A stretch of 64,000 nucleotides of DNA from Candidatus Dadabacteria bacterium. Its GTDB lineage: Bacteria > Desulfobacterota_D > UBA1144 > Nemesobacterales > Nemesobacteraceae. Location of the stretch: assembly GCA_009840385.1 (NCBI GenBank), contig VXNX01000013.1:1-64000 (forward strand). Direction: 5' to 3'. Below, one piece after another: positions 17,771 through 27,620 of the stretch. A program made the position numbers and the translations under genes. Position 1 is the first letter of the stretch. The number at the start of each line of letters is the position of its first letter. The notes beneath the pieces are model-generated. The model was not told the origin of the DNA, ran no database searches, and was given only the letters and a program-made list of their open reading frames with translations.

Positions 17771-18676
17771 TCAGTTTCCGTAGCCAAATTCCTTTATCAG
17801 GAAATCCCTCTGGGTCCAGTTCTCCTTTACCTTAACCCAAAGCTCAAGAAACAGCTTCACTCCCAGTATTCTTTCAATCTCGACCCTGGCCTCAGAACCA
17901 ATCTGCTTGAGCATCCCCCCGCCCTTGCCTATAAGAATTCCCTTGTGGCTTTTCCTCTCAACGTAGATTTCCGCGTTTATCCTAATGAGGTTCTTCTCCG
18001 CATCCTCGCTGAACCCCGAGACCACAACGGCAACCTTATAGGGAATCTCCTTTCGCGTGAGATTGAAAACCTTCTCCCTTATGAGTTCGCTTATATAAAA
18101 AACCTCGGGCTGATCCGTGAAGATATCATCGGGGAAATATTTCGGTCCCTCGGGCAGGTATTTCTTCAGAAGTTCCGTGAGATGCTCCACCCCGTCGTTG
18201 TTAAGTGCTGAGATGGGAATTACTTCGAGGAATTTGTCAGAGAATTTTTCAGCGGCTGAAAGTATCGACAGGAGTTTTGATTTCTTTACCTTATCGATTT
18301 TGTTCACGACGAATAAGGAGGGCTTTTTAAGCATTCTCAGTATGGATTGATCCGCTGTTCCGAAAGGTTTCTCCACATCCGTAACAAACGCCACAAGATC
18401 TGCTTCCGACAATGCGCCGCTTACCGCTCGGGCCATTGACTTTCCAAGCCTGCTTTTTTCCCTGTACACGCCCGGAGTATCGAGGAAAACCAATTGAGAA
18501 TCTTCGAAAGTCTTTACACCCAGGATTCTGTTTCTCGTTGTGCTTGGCTTATCGGAAACGGCGGAGACCTTCTCTCCCACGATGGAATTCACAAGTGTGG
18601 ATTTGCCGACGTTGGGCCGTCCTATCACGGAAATAAATCCGGATCTGAAACTCTCTTTCGAAGCTGTCTGGGACAT
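17771..18676 (-). CDS. era: GTPase Era
   Basis: Era binds the 3' end of 16S rRNA and checks 30S maturation. The 301-residue product has G1 GRPNVGKSTLVNS, G3 DTPGVYREK, G4 VVNKIDKV and a C-terminal KH domain with the conserved KGILIGKGGGMLKQIG. I chose the ATG at 18674-18676 (MSQTASKESF) because the preceding in-frame codons (up to 18799) would run through the divergent promoter region and are unlike Era. It is divergent from the photolyase gene, with 112 bases between them. Confidence 0.95.
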   Translation of the reverse strand: MSQTASKESFRSGFISVIGRPNVGKSTLVNSIVGEKVSAVSDKPSTTRNRILGVKTFEDSQLVFLDTPGVYREKSRLGKSMARAVSGALSEADLVAFVTDVEKPFGTADQSILRMLKKPSLFVVNKIDKVKKSKLLSILSAAEKFSDKFLEVIPISALNNDGVEHLTELLKKYLPEGPKYFPDDIFTDQPEVFYISELIREKVFNLTRKEIPYKVAVVVSGFSEDAEKNLIRINAEIYVERKSHKGILIGKGGGMLKQIGSEARVEIERILGVKLFLELWVKVKENWTQRDFLIKEFGYGN

Positions 18677-18788
18677 AGGAACAGATCTCTGGTTAAATTC
18701 TAACAAAAAGCTACCGAATTTCTGCCAGGGAGATACCTTTTTACCAGTATAATTTATCGTCATCTCCAGAGCAAAAACCAAGTTTCCA

Positions 18789-20246
18789 ATGAAAATCAAT
18801 CAAGACACAGAAACTTCACGTCCAATTATCCATTGGTTCAGAAACGACCTCAGACTCTCGGACAATCCGGCACTTGTGGAGGCGGTAAAATCCACTCGGC
18901 CCGTAGTTCCGGTCTATATACTTGAGGACGCAGATTCAGACCCCTGGGCACCCGGTAGTGCAAGCAGATGGTGGTTACACCACAGCCTCGCGGCACTAAG
19001 TGAATCATTGGAAACCCGCGGGAACAGACTGATTCTGCGTCGCGGACAACCCAAGGATGTGTTGCAAGATCTGGTAACCGAGACTGGCGCCACAGCAGTC
19101 CACGTCACCCGGCTTACGGAACCGCGTGCAATCAAGGTTGAATCCAAAGTGAAGACCGCTCTGAACAGTCTTGGAGTTAGGCTAAGGGTATTTGACGGCA
19201 ACCTGCTTTTTCCGCCGGGGTCCATAATGACAAGGAAAGGGGAACCCTTCAAGGTTTTCACGCCCTTCTATAAAACCTGTCTGCAGAGATTTTCGCTCCA
19301 GAAATCCTTGCCCGCTCCCAAACGGCTTATTTGTACGAAAGAACCCGTCAAGAGTGATTCGCTCGACCAGTGGGATCTGCTGCCTACAGGGCCTGATTGG
19401 GCTAGCGGCTGGCTTGATATATGGACGCCAGGTGAATCAGGAGCTCTTGATTCTCTTGACTCGTTTTTGCAAGATTCAGCGACGGAATACCAGACTCAAC
19501 GCGACCGGCCTGACATTACGGGAACTTCCAAGCTTTCTCCACATCTTCATTTCGGAGAACTATCGCCAAGGACATGCCGGCACCGCTCGCTCATGAATGT
19601 AAAATCCGCCTCGAGAGACGATTTGGAACCCTTTTTTCGCCAGCTTATATGGAGGGAATTTTCCCATCACCTGCTTTATCACTGGCCGACATTCCCTGAA
19701 AAACCGTTCCGACCCGAATTTGAACGCTTCCCATGGGTAAGAGACGAAGAAGCGTTACGCCTGTGGCAACGCGGGCTTACGGGTTATCCGATAGTTGATG
19801 CGGGGATGAGAGAACTTTGGACGACGGGCTGGATGCACAACCGGGTACGCATGATAGCTGCTTCTTTTCTTGTGAAACATATGCTTATCCCGTGGCAGGA
19901 CGGCGCCAAATGGTTTTGGGATACTTTGGTAGACGCAGATCTTGCCAGCAACTCAGTGAACTGGCAGTGGGTAGCGGGCTGCGGAGTCGATGCTGCCCCG
20001 TTCTTTCGAATTTTTAATCCGATTCTTCAGGGTCAGAAATTCGATCCCGATGGCACTTATGTGCGCAGTTGGGTTCCCGAGCTTGAGAATTTGCCAAACA
20101 AGTATATTCACCAGCCATGGACAGCGTCTGAACATATACTTGCGGACTCGGGAATTTCTCTAGGAAGCACCTACCCCTGCCCCGTTGTAGATCATATGGA
20201 CGCGAGAAATCGCGCTTTAGCCATGTTCAAACAGATAAGAAGCTAA
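18789..20246 (+). CDS. phrB: Deoxyribodipyrimidine photolyase, class I CPD type
   Basis: Photolyase repairs cyclobutane pyrimidine dimers using blue light. The 485-residue product has an N-terminal antenna domain (IHWFRNDLRLSDNPAL) and a C-terminal FAD domain. FAD-domain motifs include TSKLSPHLHFGELSPR, WREFSHHLLYHWP, GYPIVDAGMRELWTTGWMHN and NSVNWQWVAGCGVDAAPFFRIFNP. Tryptophans of the electron-transfer chain are present. It stands alone between era and a TraT-like gene. A cryptochrome role cannot be fully excluded, but the sequence fits repair enzymes. Confidence 0.95.
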   Translation: MKINQDTETSRPIIHWFRNDLRLSDNPALVEAVKSTRPVVPVYILEDADSDPWAPGSASRWWLHHSLAALSESLETRGNRLILRRGQPKDVLQDLVTETGATAVHVTRLTEPRAIKVESKVKTALNSLGVRLRVFDGNLLFPPGSIMTRKGEPFKVFTPFYKTCLQRFSLQKSLPAPKRLICTKEPVKSDSLDQWDLLPTGPDWASGWLDIWTPGESGALDSLDSFLQDSATEYQTQRDRPDITGTSKLSPHLHFGELSPRTCRHRSLMNVKSASRDDLEPFFRQLIWREFSHHLLYHWPTFPEKPFRPEFERFPWVRDEEALRLWQRGLTGYPIVDAGMRELWTTGWMHNRVRMIAASFLVKHMLIPWQDGAKWFWDTLVDADLASNSVNWQWVAGCGVDAAPFFRIFNPILQGQKFDPDGTYVRSWVPELENLPNKYIHQPWTASEHILADSGISLGSTYPCPVVDHMDARNRALAMFKQIRS

Positions 20247-20311
20247 GTTTTATGACTTTCGCTGAAGTCGTCTCTGGCCTTAATTCCCCTACATTAAACA
20301 AACGGAAACGC

Positions 20312-21085
20312 TCAGAAAATCCCGCCTATCGACCTCTCAAGACCCGCCTGAAGATGCGGTTTTGCCTCCTCAAAATCTAGATTCGCCTTGTTGGCAACGC
20401 TCACGACCCTAGTCCTGTAGATTTTCCATCTCACGTCGTCAACATGCGAAGTCTGTCTGGTTTTTGTCGCAGTGCCTTGTTGGGCATCAGTATCATCTGT
20501 CTGGTAAATAAGTTCTCCCTCACGGGCTTTCTCCCTGATTTGAATATCGGTGACCATCGTGAAAAGGTCATCTGTTACAAGCGCATCAAATAAAAAGCCC
20601 GCAACTCCGCCCGCAATAGCACCCGCAACGGTACCTTTGTTGACCTCGTCAACATCTCCTCCTATAGCGCCACCTATCACTGCTCCGATAACCGCTCCCT
20701 CGACCACGCCCTGATAGCCCTCTCCGAACATAGCGTTTGTCTCTTCAAGATCGGATCTGCCGACCTTTAGTATGTTGGCCTGAAGAATGAAAGTCGCCTC
20801 GGCCGGGTCTTCCGTGACCCTGTAACCGTTAGAGGCTATTCTCCCTTTGATCCCGTATTCAATTCCGGGTAGTTCCTTATCGGTCGTATTTTTTATGTCA
20901 ACGTATACGACTCTCTCTTCCGGCGACACCGGTTCAAGAAAAATCGTCTCGGACATCTTAGTCTCAACGGTAAGTTTCCTCTTCTCTATAAGGGTTCTGG
21001 TCGCCGCGCAGCCGTTTACAAGAAAGATAAGGCTGACAGCTATAGCAAAAAACAAATTCCTTCTACAGATAAGATCTTTTCTCAT
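20312..21085 (-). CDS. TraT-family outer-membrane lipoprotein
   Basis: TraT proteins are surface lipoproteins of conjugative plasmids that block mating between like cells and give serum resistance. Related proteins occur on chromosomes. The 257-residue product has a lipoprotein signal ending in LVNGC. It shares with TraT the segments KRKLTVETKMSETIFLEP, GYQGVVEGAVIGA, MVTDIQIREKA, RTRVVSVANKANLDFEEAKP and a final LERSIGGI. A glycine/alanine-rich double hydrophobic segment (about 128-170) is typical of the family. No transfer genes are near, so a conjugation role is unlikely here. GGGAG lies 10 bases upstream of its ATG. Confidence 0.88.
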   Translation of the reverse strand: MRKDLICRRNLFFAIAVSLIFLVNGCAATRTLIEKRKLTVETKMSETIFLEPVSPEERVVYVDIKNTTDKELPGIEYGIKGRIASNGYRVTEDPAEATFILQANILKVGRSDLEETNAMFGEGYQGVVEGAVIGAVIGGAIGGDVDEVNKGTVAGAIAGGVAGFLFDALVTDDLFTMVTDIQIREKAREGELIYQTDDTDAQQGTATKTRQTSHVDDVRWKIYRTRVVSVANKANLDFEEAKPHLQAGLERSIGGIF

Positions 21086-21341
21086 TGATTCGAAACTCCC
21101 TTGGTTTTAGTATCGGAGGGAAAATTCCCGCCTTCCAAGATAAAATCGTATTTAAAAAGAAAGAAAAAAACAAATAGAAAAAGAGCTTGAAAAACAGGTG
21201 CCATCGAAGTCTTTTTCACCAGAAATACGGAAGAAAAGATCACGCCTTACCCTCCTCTTAAAACGTCGCCACGACCTTGCCAACGCAAATCAATCTAGTA
21301 TCATTAGCCAATCTTTTTACTGCCGGGAGAACCGCGTTTTC

Positions 21342-23138
21342 ATGCTTGAACTTATGGGAGAGTGGGAAAGATCAAATTTCTGCGGAGAGCTTACCAAAAA
21401 ACATATAGACAAAACGGTAACTCTAATGGGTTGGGTCCAGTCCCGAAGAGATCATGGCGGGGTGATTTTCGTTGACCTGCGCGACAGGGAGGGACTCTGC
21501 CAGATCGTTTTTAATCCGGAGCGTGATCCAAAGATCCATCAGACCGCTGAGCAACTGCGGGACGAATGGGTCATAGCGGTAAAAGGTAAAGTAACACCGA
21601 GAACTGAGGAAACCCTAAACCCGAACCTAAAAACCGGCGAGATCGAAGTCATAGCGGAGCACGTAAGGGTTCTTAACACTTCGAAGGTAATACCGTTTCT
21701 AATAGAAAACGAAGTGAACGCCGATGAGCTTCTGAGGCTTAAGTATCGTTATCTTGACCTCAGAAGACCGCCGATGCGGGATAACATAATCCTCCGCCAC
21801 AAAGTCGCCGCCATGGTGCGAAGCTACCTTAACGAAAACGGGTTTCTCGAGATCGAAACCCCCTATTTCACTAAATCGACTCCAGAGGGAGCAAGGGATT
21901 TCCTCGTCCCGAGTCGACTTAACGAAGGGCAGTTCTACGCGCTTCCCCAATCACCTCAGATATTGAAACAGACCTTAATGATTTCGGGCTTTGATAAGTA
22001 CTACCAGATAGTCAAATGCTTCAGGGACGAGGATCTAAGAGCGGATCGCCAGCCCGAATTCACCCAGATAGACCTGGAGATGTCGTTTGTCTCAGAAGAC
22101 GACGTAATCTCCACGGTCGAAGGCATGATAAAAACAGTCCTTTGGGAAACAAAAGGAATCGAGGTAAGCACTCCCTTTATGAGAATGCCTTACGAAAAAG
22201 CCATGGAGAGATACGGGACTGACTGTCCCGATACGAGGTTCGGACTTGAACTAAAAGATATCTCCTCCATATTCGAGAACTCGCAATTCAAGGTGTTTCG
22301 CGGAGCGTTGGAAAAAGGTGGAGCGATAAAGGCGCTTAACTTAAAGGGAGGGGCCGAGAAACTCACCAGAAAGGAAATAGACGATCTTACCGAATACGCG
22401 GTTTCTCTCGGAGCAAAAGGGCTTGCCTGGATAAGGGTCGGCGAGGACGGATGGAACTCTCCCATAGTTAAGTTCCTAAGCGAAGAGGAATGCGAGCTTT
22501 TAGCCGAAGCCCTTTCAATGGAGAAAGGAGACATAGTGTTTTTCGGTGCGGACTCCGTTGAGATGGTAAACCAGGTGATGTCAAGCGTAAGGCTCAGCCT
22601 TGGCCGAACTCTTTCTCTTGTTGACGAAGAGAAACTCGAATTTCTCTGGGTGGTCGATTTCCCGCTTCTTAAGTACAGTCCCAAGGAAAAAAGATACGTC
22701 GCCGTTCATCACCCCTTTACCGCCCCCAAGGACGAAGACATGGAAAAAATTGAAAGTTCCCCGGGTGAGGCAGTTTCAAAATCCTATGACATAGTCCTAA
22801 ACGGAGTGGAGATAGGCGGGGGAAGCATAAGAATCCACAGAAAAGACATACAGCAAAAAGTGTTTGAAGTAATAGGGGTAGGAGAGGATGAGGCACGGGA
22901 AAAGTTCGGTTTTCTCCTCGAAGCCCTCGAATTCGGAGCCCCTCCCCACGGAGGCATAGCGCTCGGCCTTGACAGGCTTTTGATGCTTCTCTCCGGCGAA
23001 GAATCGATAAGAGACGTAATAGCTTTCCCAAAAACGCAGAAAGGATCCTGCCCCCTGACAGAAGCACCTTCTGAGGTCTCTCCCGAACAGCTTCTTGAAG
23101 CGGGAATAAGCTCCATAGCCAAAAAGCCAGAAGACTGA
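21342..23138 (+). CDS. aspS: Aspartate-tRNA ligase (possibly Asp/Asn non-discriminating)
   Basis: The 598-residue product has the bacterial AspRS build. It starts with an OB anticodon-binding domain (GWVQSRRDHGGVIFVDLRDREG), then class II motif 2 (FRDEDLRADRQPEFTQID), the bacteria-specific GAD insertion, and motif 3 (GGIALGLDRLLML). The His-Gly pair in RRDHGG is typical of bacterial enzymes that charge both tRNA-Asp and tRNA-Asn and need GatCAB; E. coli has Leu there. That reading is inference. I start at ATG 21342, with GGGAGA 11 bases upstream. A second ATG lies 12 bases later. Frames extending to 21198 are unlikely. Confidence 0.95.
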   Translation: MLELMGEWERSNFCGELTKKHIDKTVTLMGWVQSRRDHGGVIFVDLRDREGLCQIVFNPERDPKIHQTAEQLRDEWVIAVKGKVTPRTEETLNPNLKTGEIEVIAEHVRVLNTSKVIPFLIENEVNADELLRLKYRYLDLRRPPMRDNIILRHKVAAMVRSYLNENGFLEIETPYFTKSTPEGARDFLVPSRLNEGQFYALPQSPQILKQTLMISGFDKYYQIVKCFRDEDLRADRQPEFTQIDLEMSFVSEDDVISTVEGMIKTVLWETKGIEVSTPFMRMPYEKAMERYGTDCPDTRFGLELKDISSIFENSQFKVFRGALEKGGAIKALNLKGGAEKLTRKEIDDLTEYAVSLGAKGLAWIRVGEDGWNSPIVKFLSEEECELLAEALSMEKGDIVFFGADSVEMVNQVMSSVRLSLGRTLSLVDEEKLEFLWVVDFPLLKYSPKEKRYVAVHHPFTAPKDEDMEKIESSPGEAVSKSYDIVLNGVEIGGGSIRIHRKDIQQKVFEVIGVGEDEAREKFGFLLEALEFGAPPHGGIALGLDRLLMLLSGEESIRDVIAFPKTQKGSCPLTEAPSEVSPEQLLEAGISSIAKKPED

Positions 23139-23361
23139 CTTTCAAACAAGAACCGCACATTCTGAATATGCAGAACCCGTGATTTCTTCATTGACGAGGG
23201 CAACTGACCATTAAGATACGGTCTAACACGGGAAAAACTTCTTGAATATGAAATCAAACAAATCTGCCAAGAGCGTGAACCCGCTTCATACGCAGTTTAG
23301 AGTCGTTATTACTTCATTTTGACAAGGTCTCAAAAATCCTTGTTTGCTTTATATTTTTTTA

Positions 23362-23370
23362 TGCTATGAT
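23362..23370 (+). promoter_or_regulatory. Candidate extended -10 promoter of sucA-sucB
   Basis: TGCTATGAT is an extended -10 about 36 bases before the sucA ATG. TTGCTT at 23344-23349 lies 15 bases before its TATGAT hexamer, shorter than optimal. A consensus TTGACA occurs further upstream (23319-23324) but has no well-placed -10. The 268-base gap after aspS holds no gene that I can see. Confidence 0.35.
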
Positions 23371-23406
23371 TCTATGCGGTTACCGTTCAGAGCAGGCGGA
23401 AGGTGC

Positions 23407-26265
23407 ATGGACATCTGGAAAAACTTTCACGGGCTCAATTCAGGTTACGTAATGGATCTCTACGAACGTTACGTAAGGGACTCCTCTTCAGTCGACCCCG
23501 CGACAAAAACCATCTTTAAGGATTGGAAACCCGACACCAAATACTCGTCCCTCAGAGTTGAAATAGAACCTGAAATCGAGAAAAACGGCTTCAAGCAATC
23601 ATCCGTAAGAGACGTAAACAAGGCCGTTGCGATCGCGAACATGGCCCAGGCGATAAGACGACACGGCCACCTGGCAAGCAAGATAGATCCACTCGGGGGT
23701 CCTGTTCACGGAGACCTCACCCTGCACGCCGAAACGTTCGGGCTTGAAGAGGAAGAGCTAAGAGACTTCCCCTCGACCCTTGTAGGATGGCCTCTTTCGC
23801 AGAACTCACTTGACGCGCTCGACGGAATAAGAAGGCTAAGGAAAATCTATTCATCCACGACAGGATACAACTACGACCATATCTATGAAGCCGAAGAGAG
23901 AAGATGGATGAGGGGCGCAATAGAGTCTGGTGTTTACCGTCCTCCCCTAAATCCCGTGAACGAAGGGGAGCTCCTAGATACCCTCACTAAAGTGGAGGTA
24001 TTTGAAAACTTCCTCCACAGAATCTTTCCTGGGAAATTCAGGTTCTCGATAGAAGGCGTCGACATGCTGGTGCCGATGCTGAATGAACTCATACATCTCG
24101 CCATCAAAGCCGACATACACCAGATAATTCTGGGAATGGCTCATCGCGGACGGCTGAACGTAATGCACCACGTGATGGAGAAAAACTACAAGTACACGCT
24201 GCTTAAGTTCAAGGACCCTGTTCTGGTAAGAGACTTTGCCGACGACATGGGATGGACGGGGGACGTGAAGTACCACGAGGCCGTAAAACGCGATATCCCG
24301 ACGGGAGACATGCTCGACCGCAACATGAGGATAACCATGGTCCCCAACCCCAGCCACTTGGAATCGGTAAATCCTGTAGTGCAGGGAATGTCGAGGGCAT
24401 GCGGGATAAGTGACGATACGCCGGGTTCTCCGCAATTTGACCCGTCGGCGGTAATCCCGGTACAGATTCATGGAGATTCGGCATTCATGGGACAGGGAAT
24501 AAACGCGGAAACGCTTAATCTCTCCGCTCTTTCGGGCTACCATACCGGCGGGACGATACACATAATCACCAACAACCAGCTCGGCTACACTACTCTTCCC
24601 GCCGACAGCAGAAGCACGCTTTACGCAAGCGATCTTGCCAAGGGATTCGAAATACCGATTGTCCACGTAAATGCGGATGACCCGGTTGCCTGCATAGAGT
24701 CAATACGCCTGGCCTTCGGCTACACATCCAGATTCGAAAAACATTTCCTTATAGACCTAGTCGGCTACAGAAGGTACGGACACAACGAGGCAGACGAACC
24801 GGGATTCACCCAGCCCATGATATACAAGAAGATAGATGCTCACCCCAGGGTGATGAGTATCTGGGCGAAAAACCTGATAGAAAAAGGCACTGTCTCCGAA
24901 AACCAAGTAGAGCAACTCCGGCAAAAACATATGGAGAAGATTTCCGAGGAATTCGAATCGATCTCCCCTGACGACTCCCCCGAGGAATCAACGGCACCTT
25001 CCCCGGAACGGGGGATAGCGAAAAAAACGGTTACCAAGGTTCCAGACGAAACCCTCCGCGAGCTAAACGACTCCCTTCTCTCGGTTCCCGAAGAGTTCAC
25101 CGTAAATTCGAAAATCGCCAGAATACGGGACAGAAGAAAAAACGTTCTCGACGACCCGAACGAAAAGACAATCGACTGGGCCATGGCGGAAGAGCTTGCC
25201 TACGCCTCCATAGTCGCACAAGGCATTCCCATCAGGATAACCGGACAGGACTGCGAGAGAGGGACTTTCAGCCATCGCCACGCGGTGCTCCACGACCCCG
25301 AGAACGGCGCGATCCATATTCCCCTGCAGAGAATTCCCCAGGCGAAAGCGGCGTTTGAGATAAAAAACAGCCCGCTCAGCGAAAACGCCTGCTTGGGTTT
25401 TGAGTACGGATACTGTATCGAGAGAACGAACTGCCTTGTCATATGGGAAGCTCAGTACGGAGACTTCATAAACGGGGCGCAGACCATAGTGGATGAATAT
25501 CTCGTATCGGCAAGGGCGAAATGGGGGCAGACCCCATCTCTGGTTCTCCTGCTTCCCCACGCCTACGAGGGACAGGGACCCGACCACTCGAGCGGAAGGC
25601 TTGAAAGATTTCTCATGTCAGCCGCTGAATATAATATAAGGATAGTAAACTGCTCCACGTCGGCGCAGTTTTTCCACGTGCTCCGTCGCCAGGCCCTGCT
25701 GCTTGAAAAAGATCCCCTTCCCCTGATCGTGATGACGCCCAAGGGACTTCTTCGAAACCCGATGATAAACTCGTCCCTCAAGGATCTGTCCGAGGGGAAA
25801 TGGCTCCCGGTAATTGACGACCCCATGAGCACCCGGCAGGCCAAAAAAGTAAGAAGGCTGATATTCTGTAGCGGAAAAGTATACATTGACCTCATCTCAA
25901 GCGACCTCAGAACCAAATCTCCCGACGTAGCAATAGCCAGAATCGAGCAGCTTTACCCAAGACCCAAGGAAGAGGTAAGCGCCATCTTGGAGAGGTATGG
26001 TAAACTTGAAGAGGTTGTCTGGGTGCAGGAAGAACCCCAGAATGCGGGAGCCTGGAAATACATGCTGCCTTTTTTCAGAAGAAAAATTATCAAGAAGCGG
26101 TTTCCACTCAGTTATATAGGAAGAAAACGCTACTCAAGCCCTTCCGAAGGACTTTCCTCCATGCACAAATACAATCAGGGTCTGCTCATCAAACAGGCGT
26201 TCAGCATAGATAAAGTAGTGGAAGGAAATGAAGAAAGCGGTATAACCTGGCACAGGGATATCTGA
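23407..26265 (+). CDS. sucA: 2-oxoglutarate dehydrogenase E1 component
   Basis: E1 is the thiamine-diphosphate decarboxylase of the 2-oxoglutarate dehydrogenase complex in the citric acid cycle. The 952-residue product begins [22 protein letters not shown], with the first 20 residues typical of E1o. It carries [22 protein letters not shown], the TPP segment [17 protein letters not shown] and the C-terminal transketolase domain with [19 protein letters not shown] prefer the ATG at 23407, with GGAAGG upstream, over in-frame codons up to 63 bases earlier. sucB follows after 25 bases. The E3 subunit and succinyl-CoA synthetase genes are not in the window. Confidence 0.97.
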   Translation: MDIWKNFHGLNSGYVMDLYERYVRDSSSVDPATKTIFKDWKPDTKYSSLRVEIEPEIEKNGFKQSSVRDVNKAVAIANMAQAIRRHGHLASKIDPLGGPVHGDLTLHAETFGLEEEELRDFPSTLVGWPLSQNSLDALDGIRRLRKIYSSTTGYNYDHIYEAEERRWMRGAIESGVYRPPLNPVNEGELLDTLTKVEVFENFLHRIFPGKFRFSIEGVDMLVPMLNELIHLAIKADIHQIILGMAHRGRLNVMHHVMEKNYKYTLLKFKDPVLVRDFADDMGWTGDVKYHEAVKRDIPTGDMLDRNMRITMVPNPSHLESVNPVVQGMSRACGISDDTPGSPQFDPSAVIPVQIHGDSAFMGQGINAETLNLSALSGYHTGGTIHIITNNQLGYTTLPADSRSTLYASDLAKGFEIPIVHVNADDPVACIESIRLAFGYTSRFEKHFLIDLVGYRRYGHNEADEPGFTQPMIYKKIDAHPRVMSIWAKNLIEKGTVSENQVEQLRQKHMEKISEEFESISPDDSPEESTAPSPERGIAKKTVTKVPDETLRELNDSLLSVPEEFTVNSKIARIRDRRKNVLDDPNEKTIDWAMAEELAYASIVAQGIPIRITGQDCERGTFSHRHAVLHDPENGAIHIPLQRIPQAKAAFEIKNSPLSENACLGFEYGYCIERTNCLVIWEAQYGDFINGAQTIVDEYLVSARAKWGQTPSLVLLLPHAYEGQGPDHSSGRLERFLMSAAEYNIRIVNCSTSAQFFHVLRRQALLLEKDPLPLIVMTPKGLLRNPMINSSLKDLSEGKWLPVIDDPMSTRQAKKVRRLIFCSGKVYIDLISSDLRTKSPDVAIARIEQLYPRPKEEVSAILERYGKLEEVVWVQEEPQNAGAWKYMLPFFRRKIIKKRFPLSYIGRKRYSSPSEGLSSMHKYNQGLLIKQAFSIDKVVEGNEESGITWHRDI

Positions 26266-26290
26266 AACAAGCGCGCAAGCGAGGGAGAAA

Positions 26291-27565
26291 ATGGCCAAAA
26301 ACATCGTCGTTCCCCACTTGGGGGATTCCGTAATAGAAGCAACAATAATCAAGTGGACCAAGCAGCTGGGAGACACGGTAAAACTCGGAGAAACCGTGGT
26401 TGAGCTTGAAACCGAGAAGGCCAACTTCGAAGTCGCTGCCGAAACAACGGGTATTCTGGCATCAATAGCGAAAAAAGCCGACGAGGATGTCGAAGTGGGA
26501 GACATCCTAGGAACCATCGAGGCGTCCGCAGGCAAACAGGATACAAAAGACGATACGGAAGAGCCCGCCAAGGAGGCTGAGGCTGCACCCGAGGCGCCAG
26601 CCGAAGAAATTCCACAGGAAAAGCAACGGGAAGAAGAACCGCAGACCCGCGTGACTCCCGTCGCGAGGAATATCGCCGAGCAAAACCAAGTTGACCTCTC
26701 CCAAGTCGTACCCGAGGGAAACAGAATCACGAAAGAAGACGTGGAAAAACACCTTGAGTCACAGAAAACCAAAGAGGAAATCCCGCAAGAGGCTCCATCG
26801 GAGGAAAAAACTCCCGAAACCCCTGTGTCACCCGAGCTTTTCCCATCCCTATCCCAGCTAACCGCTAACAGGGAAAGAAGGATGAAGATGTCGAGACGTC
26901 GCAGGACTATCGCAAGACGTCTTGTTGAGGCTCAGCAGACGGCCGCCATACTCTCCACTTTCAACGAGATCGACATGTCAAACGTAATGGAGCTTCGCTC
27001 GAGAAAAAAAGATGACTTCAAGGAAAGATACGGTGTGAACCTCGGTTTTTCCTCCTTTTTCATAAAAGCCTCTATCGGAGCACTGAAACTGTTTCCCGAG
27101 ATAAACGCCGAGATCCAGGACGATGAAATAGTTTACAAGGACTACTACGACATCGGAATAGCCGTAGGGGCCGAGGGAGGGCTTGTCGTTCCCGTCATAA
27201 GGGAAGCTGACAGAAAAACCTTCGCGCAGATAGAAAAAGAGGTCAGGGAACTTGCCGAGAAGGCAAACGCGAACACGCTCTCACTTGATGAAATTTTCGG
27301 CGGGACCTTCACCATAACAAACGGCGGGGTGTACGGTTCCCTTATGAGCACCCCGATACTGAATCCCCCTCAGGTCGCGATACTGGGACTTCATAAGATA
27401 GAGGAAAGACCCGTTGCGGTTAACGGGGACATATTAATAAGGCCGATGATGTACACGGCTCTTAGTTACGACCACAGGATAGTCGACGGGAAGGAAGCCG
27501 TACAGTTCCTTGTAAAAGTAAAAGAACTTATCGAAGACCCCGAAGCTCTTCTTATCGAAGGCTGA
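26291..27565 (+). CDS. sucB: Dihydrolipoamide succinyltransferase (E2 of 2-oxoglutarate dehydrogenase)
   Basis: E2 accepts the succinyl group from E1 on a lipoyl arm and passes it to CoA. The 424-residue protein has one lipoyl domain (about 1-76, lysine in [11 protein letters not shown]). An acidic, proline- and glutamate-rich linker follows. The E3-binding domain is at about 113-150 ([18 protein letters not shown]), then a second linker, then the catalytic domain from about 195 with [20 protein letters not shown] just upstream serves as ribosome binding site. Operon with sucA. Converges on recG with 55 bases between. Confidence 0.97.
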   Translation: MAKNIVVPHLGDSVIEATIIKWTKQLGDTVKLGETVVELETEKANFEVAAETTGILASIAKKADEDVEVGDILGTIEASAGKQDTKDDTEEPAKEAEAAPEAPAEEIPQEKQREEEPQTRVTPVARNIAEQNQVDLSQVVPEGNRITKEDVEKHLESQKTKEEIPQEAPSEEKTPETPVSPELFPSLSQLTANRERRMKMSRRRRTIARRLVEAQQTAAILSTFNEIDMSNVMELRSRKKDDFKERYGVNLGFSSFFIKASIGALKLFPEINAEIQDDEIVYKDYYDIGIAVGAEGGLVVPVIREADRKTFAQIEKEVRELAEKANANTLSLDEIFGGTFTITNGGVYGSLMSTPILNPPQVAILGLHKIEERPVAVNGDILIRPMMYTALSYDHRIVDGKEAVQFLVKVKELIEDPEALLIEG

Positions 27566-27620
27566 GTCCTGCGCTTTGCACCAAGTAAAAACAAGGCAAT
27601 AAGTAATACCCATTCGGTAT

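Noticed and set aside
23974-24666. 230-codon minus-strand open frame
   Set aside because: Antisense to conserved sucA catalytic motifs with no features of its own.
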